The position numbers and the translations under genes were made by a program. DNA of 64,000 nucleotides from Sternotherus odoratus (lineage: Eukaryota; Chordata; Testudines; Kinosternidae). Within the stretch, counting starts at the first letter, position 1. Each line of letters opens with the position of its first letter. Shown piece by piece: positions 46,601 to 58,600 of this stretch. The DNA is taken from assembly GCA_032164245.1 (NCBI GenBank), contig JAVMKO010000005.1, positions 43,304,133 to 43,368,132 on the forward strand, read 5' to 3'. Below the pieces are notes generated by a model. The model saw only the letters and a list, made by a program, of their open reading frames with translations, ran no database searches and was not told the origin of the DNA.

Positions 46601-49600
46601 TAGAACCAGTACTTATAACTTTAAATCCAAAAATGATACATGCATACAGATAGCGTAATCATAACCAGCTTGCATGGCCTCCTCCCTTCAGGGAATGGTG
46701 AAGAGCCTAGCACTCTGTGCCCAGCAGCCTGGCCCATTTCACTAGGCTGGGGGCCCCTTCCTGAGACCCAAGGCATCCCCCGTCCAGGCTTGGGATGGGG
46801 CAGCCCCCTAATTCCATAGGCAGCCACAGGCTCCTCCCACAAGCCCTTGACACTTGGGAGTTCACAGCATGGGGGGTTAGGAACAGGGGACACAGCTCCT
46901 CTTGTGGGCCCCAGAGGCCCCACGCAGCTTGTCTAGCCTGTTTACCTGGCCCCTGGGTCCCAGCACACGTCGTATAGGGTTCCCCCAGCCTGTGGGTTCC
47001 CAGTGCATCCTTTAAGTGATTCCCCCAGCCCCTAGCACGCCCACCCCCGGAGGCTGGCTCGGTCCCTGGGTCCCCAGTGCATCCCATCCAGCCCGGGGGT
47101 CCCCAGCATGCCCCAGCCAGGGGCTCCCCACCACAGCTTGTAGGCCCTCAATGTGCCCTGACTGGGTCTCCCCCAGCCCCGGAGTTCCAGGCTCAGGGCT
47201 GAGCGTCACACTGCGTGTGGCAGTGACCTGTGACTTTCTGCAGGGGTTCAGCCCTCACCATCCACGGCACCAACCTGGACTCCGTGTGTTACCCCAGAAT
47301 CCAGTTTGTGGACACCAGTGTGGCGACGGTGGCCAAGGTGAGTGTTGGGGCAGGGCAGAGTCATAGAATCTCAAAGTTGAAAGGGACCTCAGGAGATCAT
47401 CTAGTCCAACCCCCTGCTCAAAGCAGGACGAGTCCCTATTTTTGCCCCATATCCCTAAATAGCCCCCTTGAGGATTGAACTCACAACCCTGGGTTTAGCA
47501 GGCCAATGCTCAAATCACAGAGATATCCCACTTCCCCCACCAGCCACTGAGCTAGCATTCCCCCCCCCGAGGTTCCTTCCAATCCTAATATTCTAGAATC
47601 ATAGAATATCAGGGTTGGAAGGGACCTCGGGAGGTCATATAGTCCAACCCCCTGCTTAAAGCAGGACTAACCCCAGCTAAATCATCCCAGCTTTGTCAAG
47701 CCTAACCTTAAAAACCTCTAAGGAAGGAGATTCTACCACTTCCCTAGGTAACACATTCCAATGCTTCACCACCCTCCTAGTGAAATGGTGTTTCCTAATA
47801 TCCAACCTAAACCTTCCCCACTGCAACTTCAGACCATTACTCCTTATTCTGTCATCTACCACTGAGAACAGTCTAGATCCATCCTCTTTTGAACCCTCTT
47901 TCAGGTAGTTGAAAGCAGCTATCAAATCCCCCCTCATTCTTCTCTTCTGTAGTTTAAACAATCCCAGTTCTCTCAGCCTCTCCTCATAAGTCATGTGCTC
48001 CAGGCCCCTAATCATTTTTGTTGTCCTCTGCTGGACTCTTTCCAATTTTTCCACATCCTTCTTGTAGTGTGGGGTACAAAACTGGGCACAGTACTCCAGA
48101 TGAGGCCTCACCAATGTCGAATAGAGGGGAATGATCACATCCCTTGATCTGGTGGCAGTGCCCCTACTTATACAGCCCAAAATGCCATCAGCCTTCTTGG
48201 CAACAAGGGTACACTGTTGACTCATATCCAGCTTCTCATCCACTATAATCCCTAGGTCCTTTTCTGCAGAACTGCTGCCTAGCCATTCGGTCCCTAGTCT
48301 GTAGCAGTGCATGGGATTCTTCCATCCTAAGTGCAGGACTCTGCACTTCTCCTTGTTGAACCTCATCAGATTTCTTTTGGTCCAATCCTCTAATTTGTCT
48401 AGGTCCCTCTGTATCCTATCCCTACCCTCCAGCTTATCTACCACTTCTCCCAGTGTTTAGTGGGCCAGGGCCAGCTGATGCTGGGGAATCACAGTCAGGG
48501 AGCTGGGTATGATATGCTGAAGGCGGAGAGAAAAACGGGCTTGAAACGCTGGTCGGGCCTGGTGCAGGCAGGCGCTGTAGGAGATTCCACCTGTCCCTTT
48601 AGTCCCAACCCGCAGCCCCTGCTAGTCCAGCCCTGGCTCTGCTCAGTGCCGGTCCGCAGGCCCTACTGTCCCAGTCTGAAGTCTTGGGCCAAGGCTGTGC
48701 CAGCTGAGAGCACACACACTTGTGTCACTGGTGGCTCTGGTCTCCAGTTGTCCAAGGTGGACGCGTTAACTTGGTGCTGCAGCCCTGGGCAGATGTAGTG
48801 TGCATGTGGTGGGGTGGGGGAGATGGCAAGAGGCCTGGGCCAGGTCCATAGCATGCAGCCAGCAGAGCAAAGGGCGCCGCTGCCTGGGCCTTATGTGGTG
48901 CCTGGGAGCTGGTTCCCGGCCATGTCCAGGGAGCACCGGGCCCCCTCCTCGCTCTGAACTCTGCTCCTGGGCATGCTTCTTCCAATGTGCCCTGTCCCCT
49001 CAGGTGTGCACGGGGCCACGCTCGCCCGAGCAGCTGGTGTGCCAGAGCCCAGCCTACCCCTTCGCTAACAGGGTGGAGATCTCCCAAGGCACCCTGACCG
49101 TGCTGCTGGATGGCTCCCCCGGGCGCAGGGCCTTCCGCATGCGTTACTACCCTGTGCCCCAGATCCTGCCCTTCGAGCGCGACGACCGCACGTACTACCT
49201 GAAGTCCGGTGACAACGAGATCGAGATCCACGTACGGAGGGGGCTGGGGGAGGCTGGGGGACGAGGCAGGAGTGGGACTGAGGGGACCAGGGTAGGCCTG
49301 TATTGGTGGGTTGGGGGCCAGAACAGTGCCAGAGAGAACTGGGGGGCAGAGAGGTGAGGGCCTGGGGCATGGGATGATGGCTGGTGGGGATGGGATAGAG
49401 GAGGGCCCAGGGCATGGCGGGGATGGTCAGTGGCAGAGGGTGGGGGAGGGCCTGGGGCCGTTGCCAGCAGGCTGAGGACCTGCAGGGGGACGAATGGCTG
49501 GCTCTGAAGGATGGGCATTGGTTGGGGAAGGGCCCAGAGGAGAGGCTTGGTAGCTGGACCTGAGGCTGGGGTGGTGGGACACCCTTGGGAGGGGTGGGTC

Positions 49601-52600
49601 TGGGGATTCCTGGAGGAGGTGGGGGTATTCTTGGGAGAGGCCAGGGGGAGGTGGGGTGGTTCTTGGGGGAAGCAGGGCATCTCAGGCCGGGAGGGCAACC
49701 TGGGGGATGCGGGGTGGCTCAGGTGGGGGGGGGGTTCCAGGAAGAGACTGGGGGGTTCCTGGAGGTGGGGGGGGGGCAGCTCAGGCCAGGCGGATCCTGG
49801 GGGAGGTGGGTGGCTCAGGCGGGGGAGCTCTCTAGCCAGGGTCAGGGGATCCCTGTGACGGTGGCTGTGTGTGCAGCAAATCGGGCTGGACATGCTGGTG
49901 GGCTGCATGAGCATCACCATGACAGTGGCGGGCCAGGACTGCCACCCCAGTGTGCTGAAGAACGAGGTGACCTGCCGGATCCCCAGGAACCTGAGCCTCC
50001 CCCTGGATGGAGCCCCCGTGCAGGTAGAGTCGAGCTGGGAAGAAGGCAGCACCTGCCCTGAGCTGGGCTCCAAGTGGCTTCGCTTCCCTAGCTGGTGCAG
50101 AGCCCAGGGAGACCCAGCCTGGCTCTGGGCTGTGGCAGCAGTGCCTAGATGTCCCTCTCCCCTGGGGGCTCTGGCCTGCAGCCTGCCACCCTCTCCCTGC
50201 CCTTCCCCTTTGAACTGCACTTGAGGCTGGACATGTGGGCTGAACATGTCCTGAGTGCAGACTGGGGAAGGCTTTCACAGCCTCTGGAGGGCACCAGGCC
50301 TGTGAGGAGGGCATAGGAAGCAGTGCCCAGCCCAGCATGCACCCCAGGCTGTGCCCGCTGCTTGTTGTCTGCCCTGGGTGCAAAGAGGTGGCCGAGGCAT
50401 CTCCGCTGGAGCCTTTAATCCCACCGGCTGAGCCCATGTGGTAACCCTGTCAGTCTCCTTCCCCTGGCGTCTCTGCGCCATGGCACATGCTGGGGTGGCA
50501 TCTCCGATGTCCATGTCCTGCCCAATCTGCATCACTCAGTGCTCACTGCCAAGACAAATAGGTGCCAGGCTTTTCAGGCATGCTGCTGGGCAGGGCTGGG
50601 ATGGGATACAGCGCGGGGGCTGGGGTACCTGGCACAGGGCCGGAGACAGAAATTTTGGGGCCCCCTACTCTGATAGTTTGGGGGGCCCCCCAGCCCAGCC
50701 GGGCCCCCTCCAGCCCAGCCGACAGCGGCTGGGGGCCTCCCAGCCCAGCCGGGGCCCCCCCAGCCCAGCCGACAGCGGCTGGGGCCCCCCCAGCCCAGCC
50801 GCCCCCCCCCCAGCCCAGCCGGCGCTCCCCCCCCCAGCTGACAGCGGCTGGGGGGCCCCCAGCCCAGCCAGCCCCCCCCCCAGCCCAGCCGGCGCCCCCC
50901 CTCCCCCAGCTGACAGCTGGCCGCAGCTAGGAGCGAGAGCCTGGGAGCAGCGAGCAGCGTGAGCTGCCCTTGCTGCTCCCTCCCTGGACTGAGCCTGGAC
51001 TGAGACAGGGGGGTACTACGGGTAGAGCTGTACCGGGCCCTGCACTTTAGGGGCCCGGTACAGCTCTACCCGTAGTACCCCCCTGTCGCCGGCTCTGACC
51101 TGGCATGCATGCTCGGAGCAGCCCTGTAACAGAGGGGTGTAGCCCCATTGGCCCAAGAATGGGAAATGTCTGCTGGTCCGTCAGGCAACGGTGCCTGCCC
51201 TGCCAGGGGAATGTGTTGGGGCTGACCATGTACCACATGTGCTGCCTGCTCCTGGGCCCTCTGTCATCACACCAGCCCTGGGCGCTGTATCCCTCGGTAC
51301 CCAGGAGACCTGTGTGGAGAGGAGATACCTTCATGCCAGCCCCACCCCCTCTGGAGAATCTGGGCAAGAGCGCCAACTGAGGGAGTACAGTGTGTTAATG
51401 CTTCAGGGAGGCAGGCAGAGTGGCATGGCGCAAAGAGCACTGAACTGGGACTCAGGAGACCTGGGCAAGTCACAGCCTACCCCATGCCTCGGTTTCCCCA
51501 TCTGCAAGACAGGGCTAATGGCACTGACCTAAACAGAGCACACTGAGATTGCTGGGTGAAAGTGCTAGATAAGAGCTGGGGTGGTGTTCAGCATAGGGGG
51601 GTATGGGCAAGTCTCCCCAATCCTGTAGATGGCTTAAGGACCTGTTCTCTGCTCGCCTGCTGCCTGGGCACTGACTGCCTGCTTTGTCCTTCCCCAGATC
51701 TGTGTGAATGGAGCGTGTCAGGACCTGGGCTGGGTGGTGGCCACGGTCTCCCCGGACTCCTTGACAGGCATTCTCCTTGGCACCATCATCACCTTGGTGT
51801 TCGGCTGCCTCCTGGTGTTCCTGGTACTGAAATGCAGGCGCAGGAGGAAGATGGGTAATTCCCCTCCCCCACACGAGGCGTCACACCCCTGAGCCTGCCA
51901 TGGCCCCATTCCCACAGTCACTGACTGTTGTTTCACACACCCTCTGCTCTGGCAGCATCCACCTCTGTCCTGGGCCCCCAGCTGGGTGGCAAATGCCTTA
52001 CCTGGGTGAATGGGGCTGTGCCCCAGGACCATGGGGGAGGTGTCTTATGGCATTACGGGCAATGTGTCCATCACCCTACTATCTGGGCACCAAGAAACTG
52101 CCTCTCACCCCATTGTTACTGATGCTGTGCCAGCCCTTAGGGTGCCAGCACTGAGTGGGGCTGGGCCTCCCTTCCTCTCAGTGTGGCAGGGGGGCTGAGC
52201 GAAGCCTGTGGCCAGTGGAATAGCTGGTGCCTGGCAGAAGTGAGCCAGGCCACTAGGCCAGCGTTGGCTCTTGAAGCTCTGAATGGCTTCCTGTTCCATG
52301 TCTGCAGGGACTGAGAATTTGGAGATGCTGGTGAATCCCAATGGGAATGCCCCCAGATTCGCTCCCCTCCCCTCCTCCGTGGACTACCGGGATGTGCCGG
52401 GTAAGGAACTGGCATGCTGGGGGGCACTGCTCACTGTGCCTGCAGCCTGTGGGGCCAGAGCTGAGTCATTGTCCTTACAGCAAACCCCTTTCTTCCCACC
52501 CACCCCTGCCCTTGTTAGAGCTGCCCCAGCATGTCAGTTGGTTCCCTTCTGTTCTGCCCTAGTAGGCGGCTCTTGGCAGTGGCTGCGTGCAACTCCTGCC

Positions 52601-55600
52601 CACTGGCTCTCGCCAGCCATGGGACCACTGCCCACAAGCTCCCAGCACTGCAATGCCTGGAGGCCCTCGCGGGGCTGGTGGGCATTGATTGGGAAACCCT
52701 GGGGATGTTCTGAGGGGCAGTTCCTCCCTTCCCCCAGTGGGGGGCAGGCAGCAGGGCAAGCAGGCTGATCTGGCAGAGGGAAAGGGTTTTGCCAGGGTCT
52801 TGCTGTGACTTTCCTCTCTTTGCCTATTTCCTGGAAGTGCTGTCCCCAGCCGCCACTCCCAGCGGTGGCTTTGCCAGCAGGCGCTTCCAAGATGCCTCCT
52901 ACACGGGCAGTAGTGATGGCTCTGCTATGCCGCTCATGAGGATACCATCCTGCTGCATCGAAAACCTCCGTCCTGAGCTGCTGGAGGAGGTGAAGGATGT
53001 CCTGATCCCGGAGGAGTGGCTGCAAACACACCGGGACCGGGTCATCGGCAAAGGTGAGTGCCGGGCTGGGTTGGGCCCACCTGGCACCCGCAGCATGGCA
53101 TAGTGAGCGCTGAACTGCGTCTGGGTTGGGCCTGCGTGGCACCCGCAGTCTGGCACAGTGAGCACTGACCTGCAGTTCGATCAGGCTGGGCCTGTGTGGC
53201 ACCCACAGCCTTGCAGTGAGTGCCGAGCTGTAGCTGGGTCGGGCTGGACCTGTGTGCCACATATGGACTGGCGCAGAGAGCACTGAGCCATAGCTGGGTC
53301 GGGCTGGGCCCACCTGGCATTCCCTCTGTGTCATGGTCTCACCCCAGAGAAGCTCAATACTAACGAGAGCCCCCATGTGGTGCTAATCCAGCATGGATGG
53401 CATTTATCCATGGCATGGCATGTGGGGTTGGCACAGATGGGAAGTCCACACCCGTCACAGCCTCACTGCCTGGCCCCGGCTGCTCCCCTGGTCGGAGGGG
53501 CTGGTCCCTGCCCAGGGCTCAGGCTGAGCAGCATTGCACAGCTTGGCAGCACCAAGCTCGTCTTATTCCCTGGAGTGCCAGGTGCATGCCTTCAGCTTTT
53601 GCACAGCTAGGTCGTCTCTCTGAACCTGATGAGGGGCAGTACCCAGCTCAATGCAGAACAGCCCTTGGACTCTAGGTGCTTGCCCTGCCTGCGGCAGGCC
53701 GGCTGGGGTCTGGAGGAAAGGGATGCTCAGGGCATTCCTTGCTGCATGGTGGCTCTATCCAGGGTTCCTGTGTTTTCCTGGCCAGGGCATTTTGGGAGCG
53801 TGTACCATGGCACATACAGAGATCTGTCAGAGAGGGAGATCCACTGCGCCGTCAAATCCCTGAACCGTGAGTGCCCCTCCCTCTGGCTCCTGGCCTGCTC
53901 TCCCGCAGGAACTGCTTCTGCTATGCTCTAGGCTAGGGGGTCCCCAATCCCCATCCCTTCTGTGGTCACTTTGAGCTTGCTTGGGGCAGTTCCTCCCTTT
54001 CCCCAGTGGCCCTTCACTCGTGCTAGGCTGTGGGCCAAGGAGCAGGAGGTAAATGGAGTGGGCGACCCACCTATCTGGGGTATGCCTGACTCTTTGGCAT
54101 CTTCAGGCCTTCTCCCTGCTCAGCTGTCAATGCAAGGGTCCAGGAAGTGTGTGTGTGCCCGGCCCCTGCTGTGTCTGGGTGTCATGTCCCATGGAGTGGG
54201 CGTAACCCCTCTGTGATGTAGCTGCTGCTCCCCCGTGCCGTCTGCTGCTCCCCCGTGCCCTCTGCTACTCCTCACTGGGCCCTATAGCTGTTCTCCATCC
54301 CAGGGATCACCGATGTGGAGGAGGTGGAGGAGTTCCTGAAGGAGGGGATTCGCATGAAGAGCTTCCATCACCCCCACATCCTGTCACTGGTGGGCATCTG
54401 CCTGCCACGCCAGGGATTGCCCCTAGTCGTGCTGCCGTACATGAAGCACGGTGACCTCCGGCACTTCATCCGCTCCAAGGAACGGGTAAGTGCAGGCCAG
54501 CTGCCCTCCCTGCTATGGGGCTGGGCAAAGGCAGGGTCACCCTGGCTGGGGCCTCCCTGTCTGCAGCCTAGAGGAGAAGGGGTAACCCTCCCACCCCCAG
54601 AGCCAGACCCCATGCAGCTCCCTGCCCAGCCAGCCCGTGTTTCCCACACTGGCCCAGGCACCCTGCTGTGGCTGTGGTGGGCAGGGGCCAGCAGATTGAG
54701 GCAGGCAGCACCACGGCCATTGGGTTTCCAGGAGCTGCCAGACCTGGGCTGAAGCTGCTGCAGGGGTGGGCGGGAGTTTGGATCCTAGGGCCCCAGTGGG
54801 GCAGAGGGTGCCTGGGTCTGGGGCAGCCGGTTCTGCTGCCTGCCAAATGGGCAGGAAGGTGAGATGGGGGCTGATAGATGCCCAGCAGAGCCCAGCTGCC
54901 CCTCCCGCCAGCCAGCCACCAAGTGTTCACCCCCACCCCCCAGCCCTGAGGAGGCCAGGAGCCGGGGCAGTGTCCTCAAGCTGTTCTCCCCAGGCTTTAT
55001 GGCCAGTAGGGCCACTTCACGCTGGGAAGGTGAGAGGGTCACCTGGCTAGCAGAGGGTGCCCTGCATTCTCCTCCTCTGTTCTGCCAGTGCCCCTCCGTG
55101 CTGCCCTCCAGCCCCCCCCGCAGCTATTCCCCTGCAGCTCTACTGCTGCCCATACACACCATCCTCCAGTCTCCCCACCCTCCTCCCCACTCTGCCACTG
55201 TCCCACCGCACTGCCCACCAACCCCCCAGCTCAGCCACTGTCCCTCAATGCTGCCCTCCAGCCCCCAGCTATTCCCTTCCTGGACCCCCACTCATCTCTG
55301 CCTGGGCAGCTCGCTGCCAGGTGTCAGCCCCAAGCCATGGCCAGGGGTTTCCGTAAAGACCCTTCAAGCAGTGTTCTAGCCAGGGCCAGGGGCTGTCTCC
55401 TGACAGACAGCTGTGGGCACTGCCCCACCTGCCGCTCTGCGTTCCAGATGCCCCCGTTCCAGATGCCATGGCTGGAACCCTGCGACCACCAGCTCTCTCA
55501 GTCCAAGGGGACTGAGAGAGCTGGTGGTCGCAGGGCTCCAGCCATGGCAGTGCTGGGTAGAGGCTGGGCTGTGCCCAGGCACAAGGGACGGGGCTGCATG

Positions 55601-58600
55601 CCTCCCTGCTCCTGTCTCCCCAGAACCCAACGGTGAAGGACCTGATCAGCTTCGGGCTGCAGGTGGCACAGGGCATGGACTATCTGGCCCACATGAAGTT
55701 TGTGCACAGGGACCTGGCCGCCAGGAACTGCATGTGAGTGTGGCGGGCGGGTGACGGGTTCTGTGTGCCCAGCTGGGGGGTGCCTTGCTAGCCTGAAGCA
55801 CTCCCAGGCACACTCCTCAGCATCCTCTTCACTGCAAGACATTTCCCAACGGGACACTGCCCCGGCACGAAGGCCTCAGGAGCCCAAGGAATGGCAACCT
55901 TTCCTTTGAGTGCTGCCGGCGAGCTCAGGGCTGGCTGCTGGGAATGGAGGGTTGTGGGGCCTCGCACATCACCTCTGTGCCAGCTACACCCAGAGCTGGT
56001 GGGTATTGGGGTCTGGCACTGCCCCCTCTGGGCTGGCTGAGATTGGGGCCTTTGGGTACAGGGGCCTGGCACGGCCCCCTCTGTGTTAGCTGAGCCCAGG
56101 GATGATGGGTACCAGGGCCTGGAATGCGCCCTTTGTGCCAGCTGAATCAGGGGCTGATGGGTATCAGGGCCTGGCACTGCCCCCTCTGTGCCAGGAGAGC
56201 CTGGGGCTAGTGGGTACCAGGATCTGGCAAGCCTGCTGGGTGCTGATTGAGCCTGGGCAGCAGCAGGGCGAGTGTCAATCAAACCGCCTCATAGGGACCC
56301 CTGCTAAATAGGAGAATGGGGTTCGTGTCCCAGGAGCAGTCACTCTGCCAGCTGGGAGGTGGACACATGGCCCTGGGGGCTGTGCTGAGACCTGCCAGCC
56401 TCTGACCCAGTGGCCCCTGAGTGCCCACCCCATGGCTTTGGGCCCAGATGTCTGGGGACCGGAGATAAGCAGCTCCGAATACCAGACTCCCAGAGCAGTG
56501 CCACCAGCTGAGCTGGCATTCCCCTGGTCATGAGGGTGAGGGGAGGGCAGGCTGGTCCTCCTCTCCCAAACCCCATCTGTGCCTTGCAGGCTGGACCAGA
56601 CATTCACAGTGAAGGTGGCGGATTTCGGCCTGGCCCGGGACATCTTTGATAAGGAGTATTACAGTATCCGGCAGCACCGCCAGGCAAAGCTGCCCGTCAA
56701 ATGGATGGCACTTGAGAGCCTGCAGATCCAGAAATTCACCACCAAGTCGGACGTGGTGAGTGCAGGGCAGGGGTGGGCTGTGTATGGGGCTAGTGCATTG
56801 CCCATGCCATACCCACAGGGGGGCACCCAGGAGCTGGGTGGCTATGGAAAGTGATGGCAGAACGGCCCTATGTGGCTTCCAGGAAAGAGCTCTGCTTGCC
56901 TCTTCATAGAATATCAGGGTTGGAAGGTGTGATGGTGCTGTTCCTGGTGGGACCAACTGAGAGTGCCAAATCAGGACAAATTGCTTCCAAAAGGACAACT
57001 AGAACCCAAACCCAGGGCCGGGGACAGAAATTTGGGGGCCCCCTACTCTGATCATTTGGGGGGCCCCCTCAGTCCAGCTGGGCCCCCCTCAGCCCAGCTG
57101 GCGCTCCCCCCCCAGCTGACAGCGGCTGGCGGCAGCGTGAGCTCGGGAGCAGTGTGAGCCGCCCTTGCTTTCCCCCCCCACCCCCCCGCGCATGCACTTT
57201 CTCCCCCGGACTGCGCCGCTGGCGCTGGCTGGGCTCAGTGCTCCTGCCGGGGACACACGCGCTTGTCCGGAGGAGAGCTGCGCCGCCTCCCCGCCCCTTC
57301 CCCGCTCTCCAGGCCCGTCGACAAGGGGGGATGACTACGGGTACAGCTGTGTACCGGGGCCCCCCTAAAGTCTGGGGCCCGGTACAGCTCTACTCGTAGT
57401 ACCCCCCTGTCGCCGGCCCTGCCCAAAGCTGGGGTTTCTTCGCTTGTAAGGCAAACCAAACCAGCCAACAGAAAAGTTTCGCCCCACTGGCTAGCCACAA
57501 GTCACACAAGCAATTCCCTTCGACACTCCAGATTCCCAGTTTCACCACCAACAGCCACCTGTCCTGGGGACCAATGGTTATGAAAACCAATACCCCAAAT
57601 AAAGAAAACGGTTCTCCCCAATTCCAAAGAATCAGGCCCCAGACCAATATACAAAGGTCAATATACAAATCAGATCTTACCCACAAATCACACTGTTGCA
57701 AATCCTTTAGAATCTAAAATCTAAAGGTTTATTATACAAGGAAAAAGATATAGGTGAGGGTTAGGAATGGTTAAAAGAAATCAGTTACATGCAGTAATGG
57801 CAAATCTCAGGCTTGCAGCAGTGGTAGAATAAACTGCAGGTTCAAATCAAAGTCTCTGGAATGCATCCCCTCCAGGGATGTGTCGTCAATCCTTTGTCCA
57901 GAGCTTCCATGTGTAGCAAAGTTCCATCCAGAGATAGAAGCAAGGCTGGAGACTGAAGACCAGGATGGAGGGTCTCAAGCAGCTTTTATAGTTTTCCGCA
58001 GGTGCAGGAATTCTCTTTGTCTTTTGCTGTGAAAATTTACAGCAAAATGGAGTATTGACTCACATGGCAATCCCTGCCCCCTCGCTAAGATACAGGGTGT
58101 GTCTGCCCTCTCTCAATGAATCCATTGTATAGCTGATGGTCCTTAATGGGACCAGGCCAGCCGAGCTAACAGCAGCCTGTCTGGGATTTCACAGAAGCAA
58201 AGCATAAGTTTGAAATACAGCCAATATTTATAACTTTAGCTACAAAAAAGATACACACATACAGATAACAAAATCATAATCAGCAGACCATAACCAGCTC
58301 GTAGACACCTTATATGACCCTTTTTACACAAGATTTGGTGCCCCTGCAGGACCTTGGTTGCACCAATGATCTATATGATCCCAGATTATTTCAGTAACGT
58401 GACAGCAGGGACCTCAGGAAGTCATCTAGTCCAATCCCCTGCTCAAAGCAGGATCGATCCCCAGCTAAATCATATCAGCCAGGGCTTTGTGAAGCCTGAC
58501 CTTAAAAACCTCTAAGGAAGGAGATTCCACCACCTCCCTAAGTAATCCACCCCTGGCTGGACCCTGGCTGTCACCGGACAACCTGGACACATGGCTGATG

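Larger units (their letters stand above)
56905..58548 (-). mobile_element. CR1 LINE tail interrupted by an LTR
   Basis: 56905-56927 (CATAGAATATCAGGGTTGG) and 58405-58548 (CCAATCCCCTGCTCAAAGCA, CTTAAAAACCTCTAAGGAAG) are two halves of one reverse-oriented CR1 end. The LTR inserted after GGTTGGAAGG. Confidence 0.88.

Noticed and set aside
49195..50247. 350-residue minus-strand ORF overlapping coding exon 11
   Set aside because: It is Pro/Ser/His-rich because it is antisense to G-rich intron repeats; no start context or homology.
55466..55547. Pre-miRNA hairpin
   Set aside because: The near-perfect long stem and 4-nt loop look like an inverted duplication, and no known miRNA was recognised.
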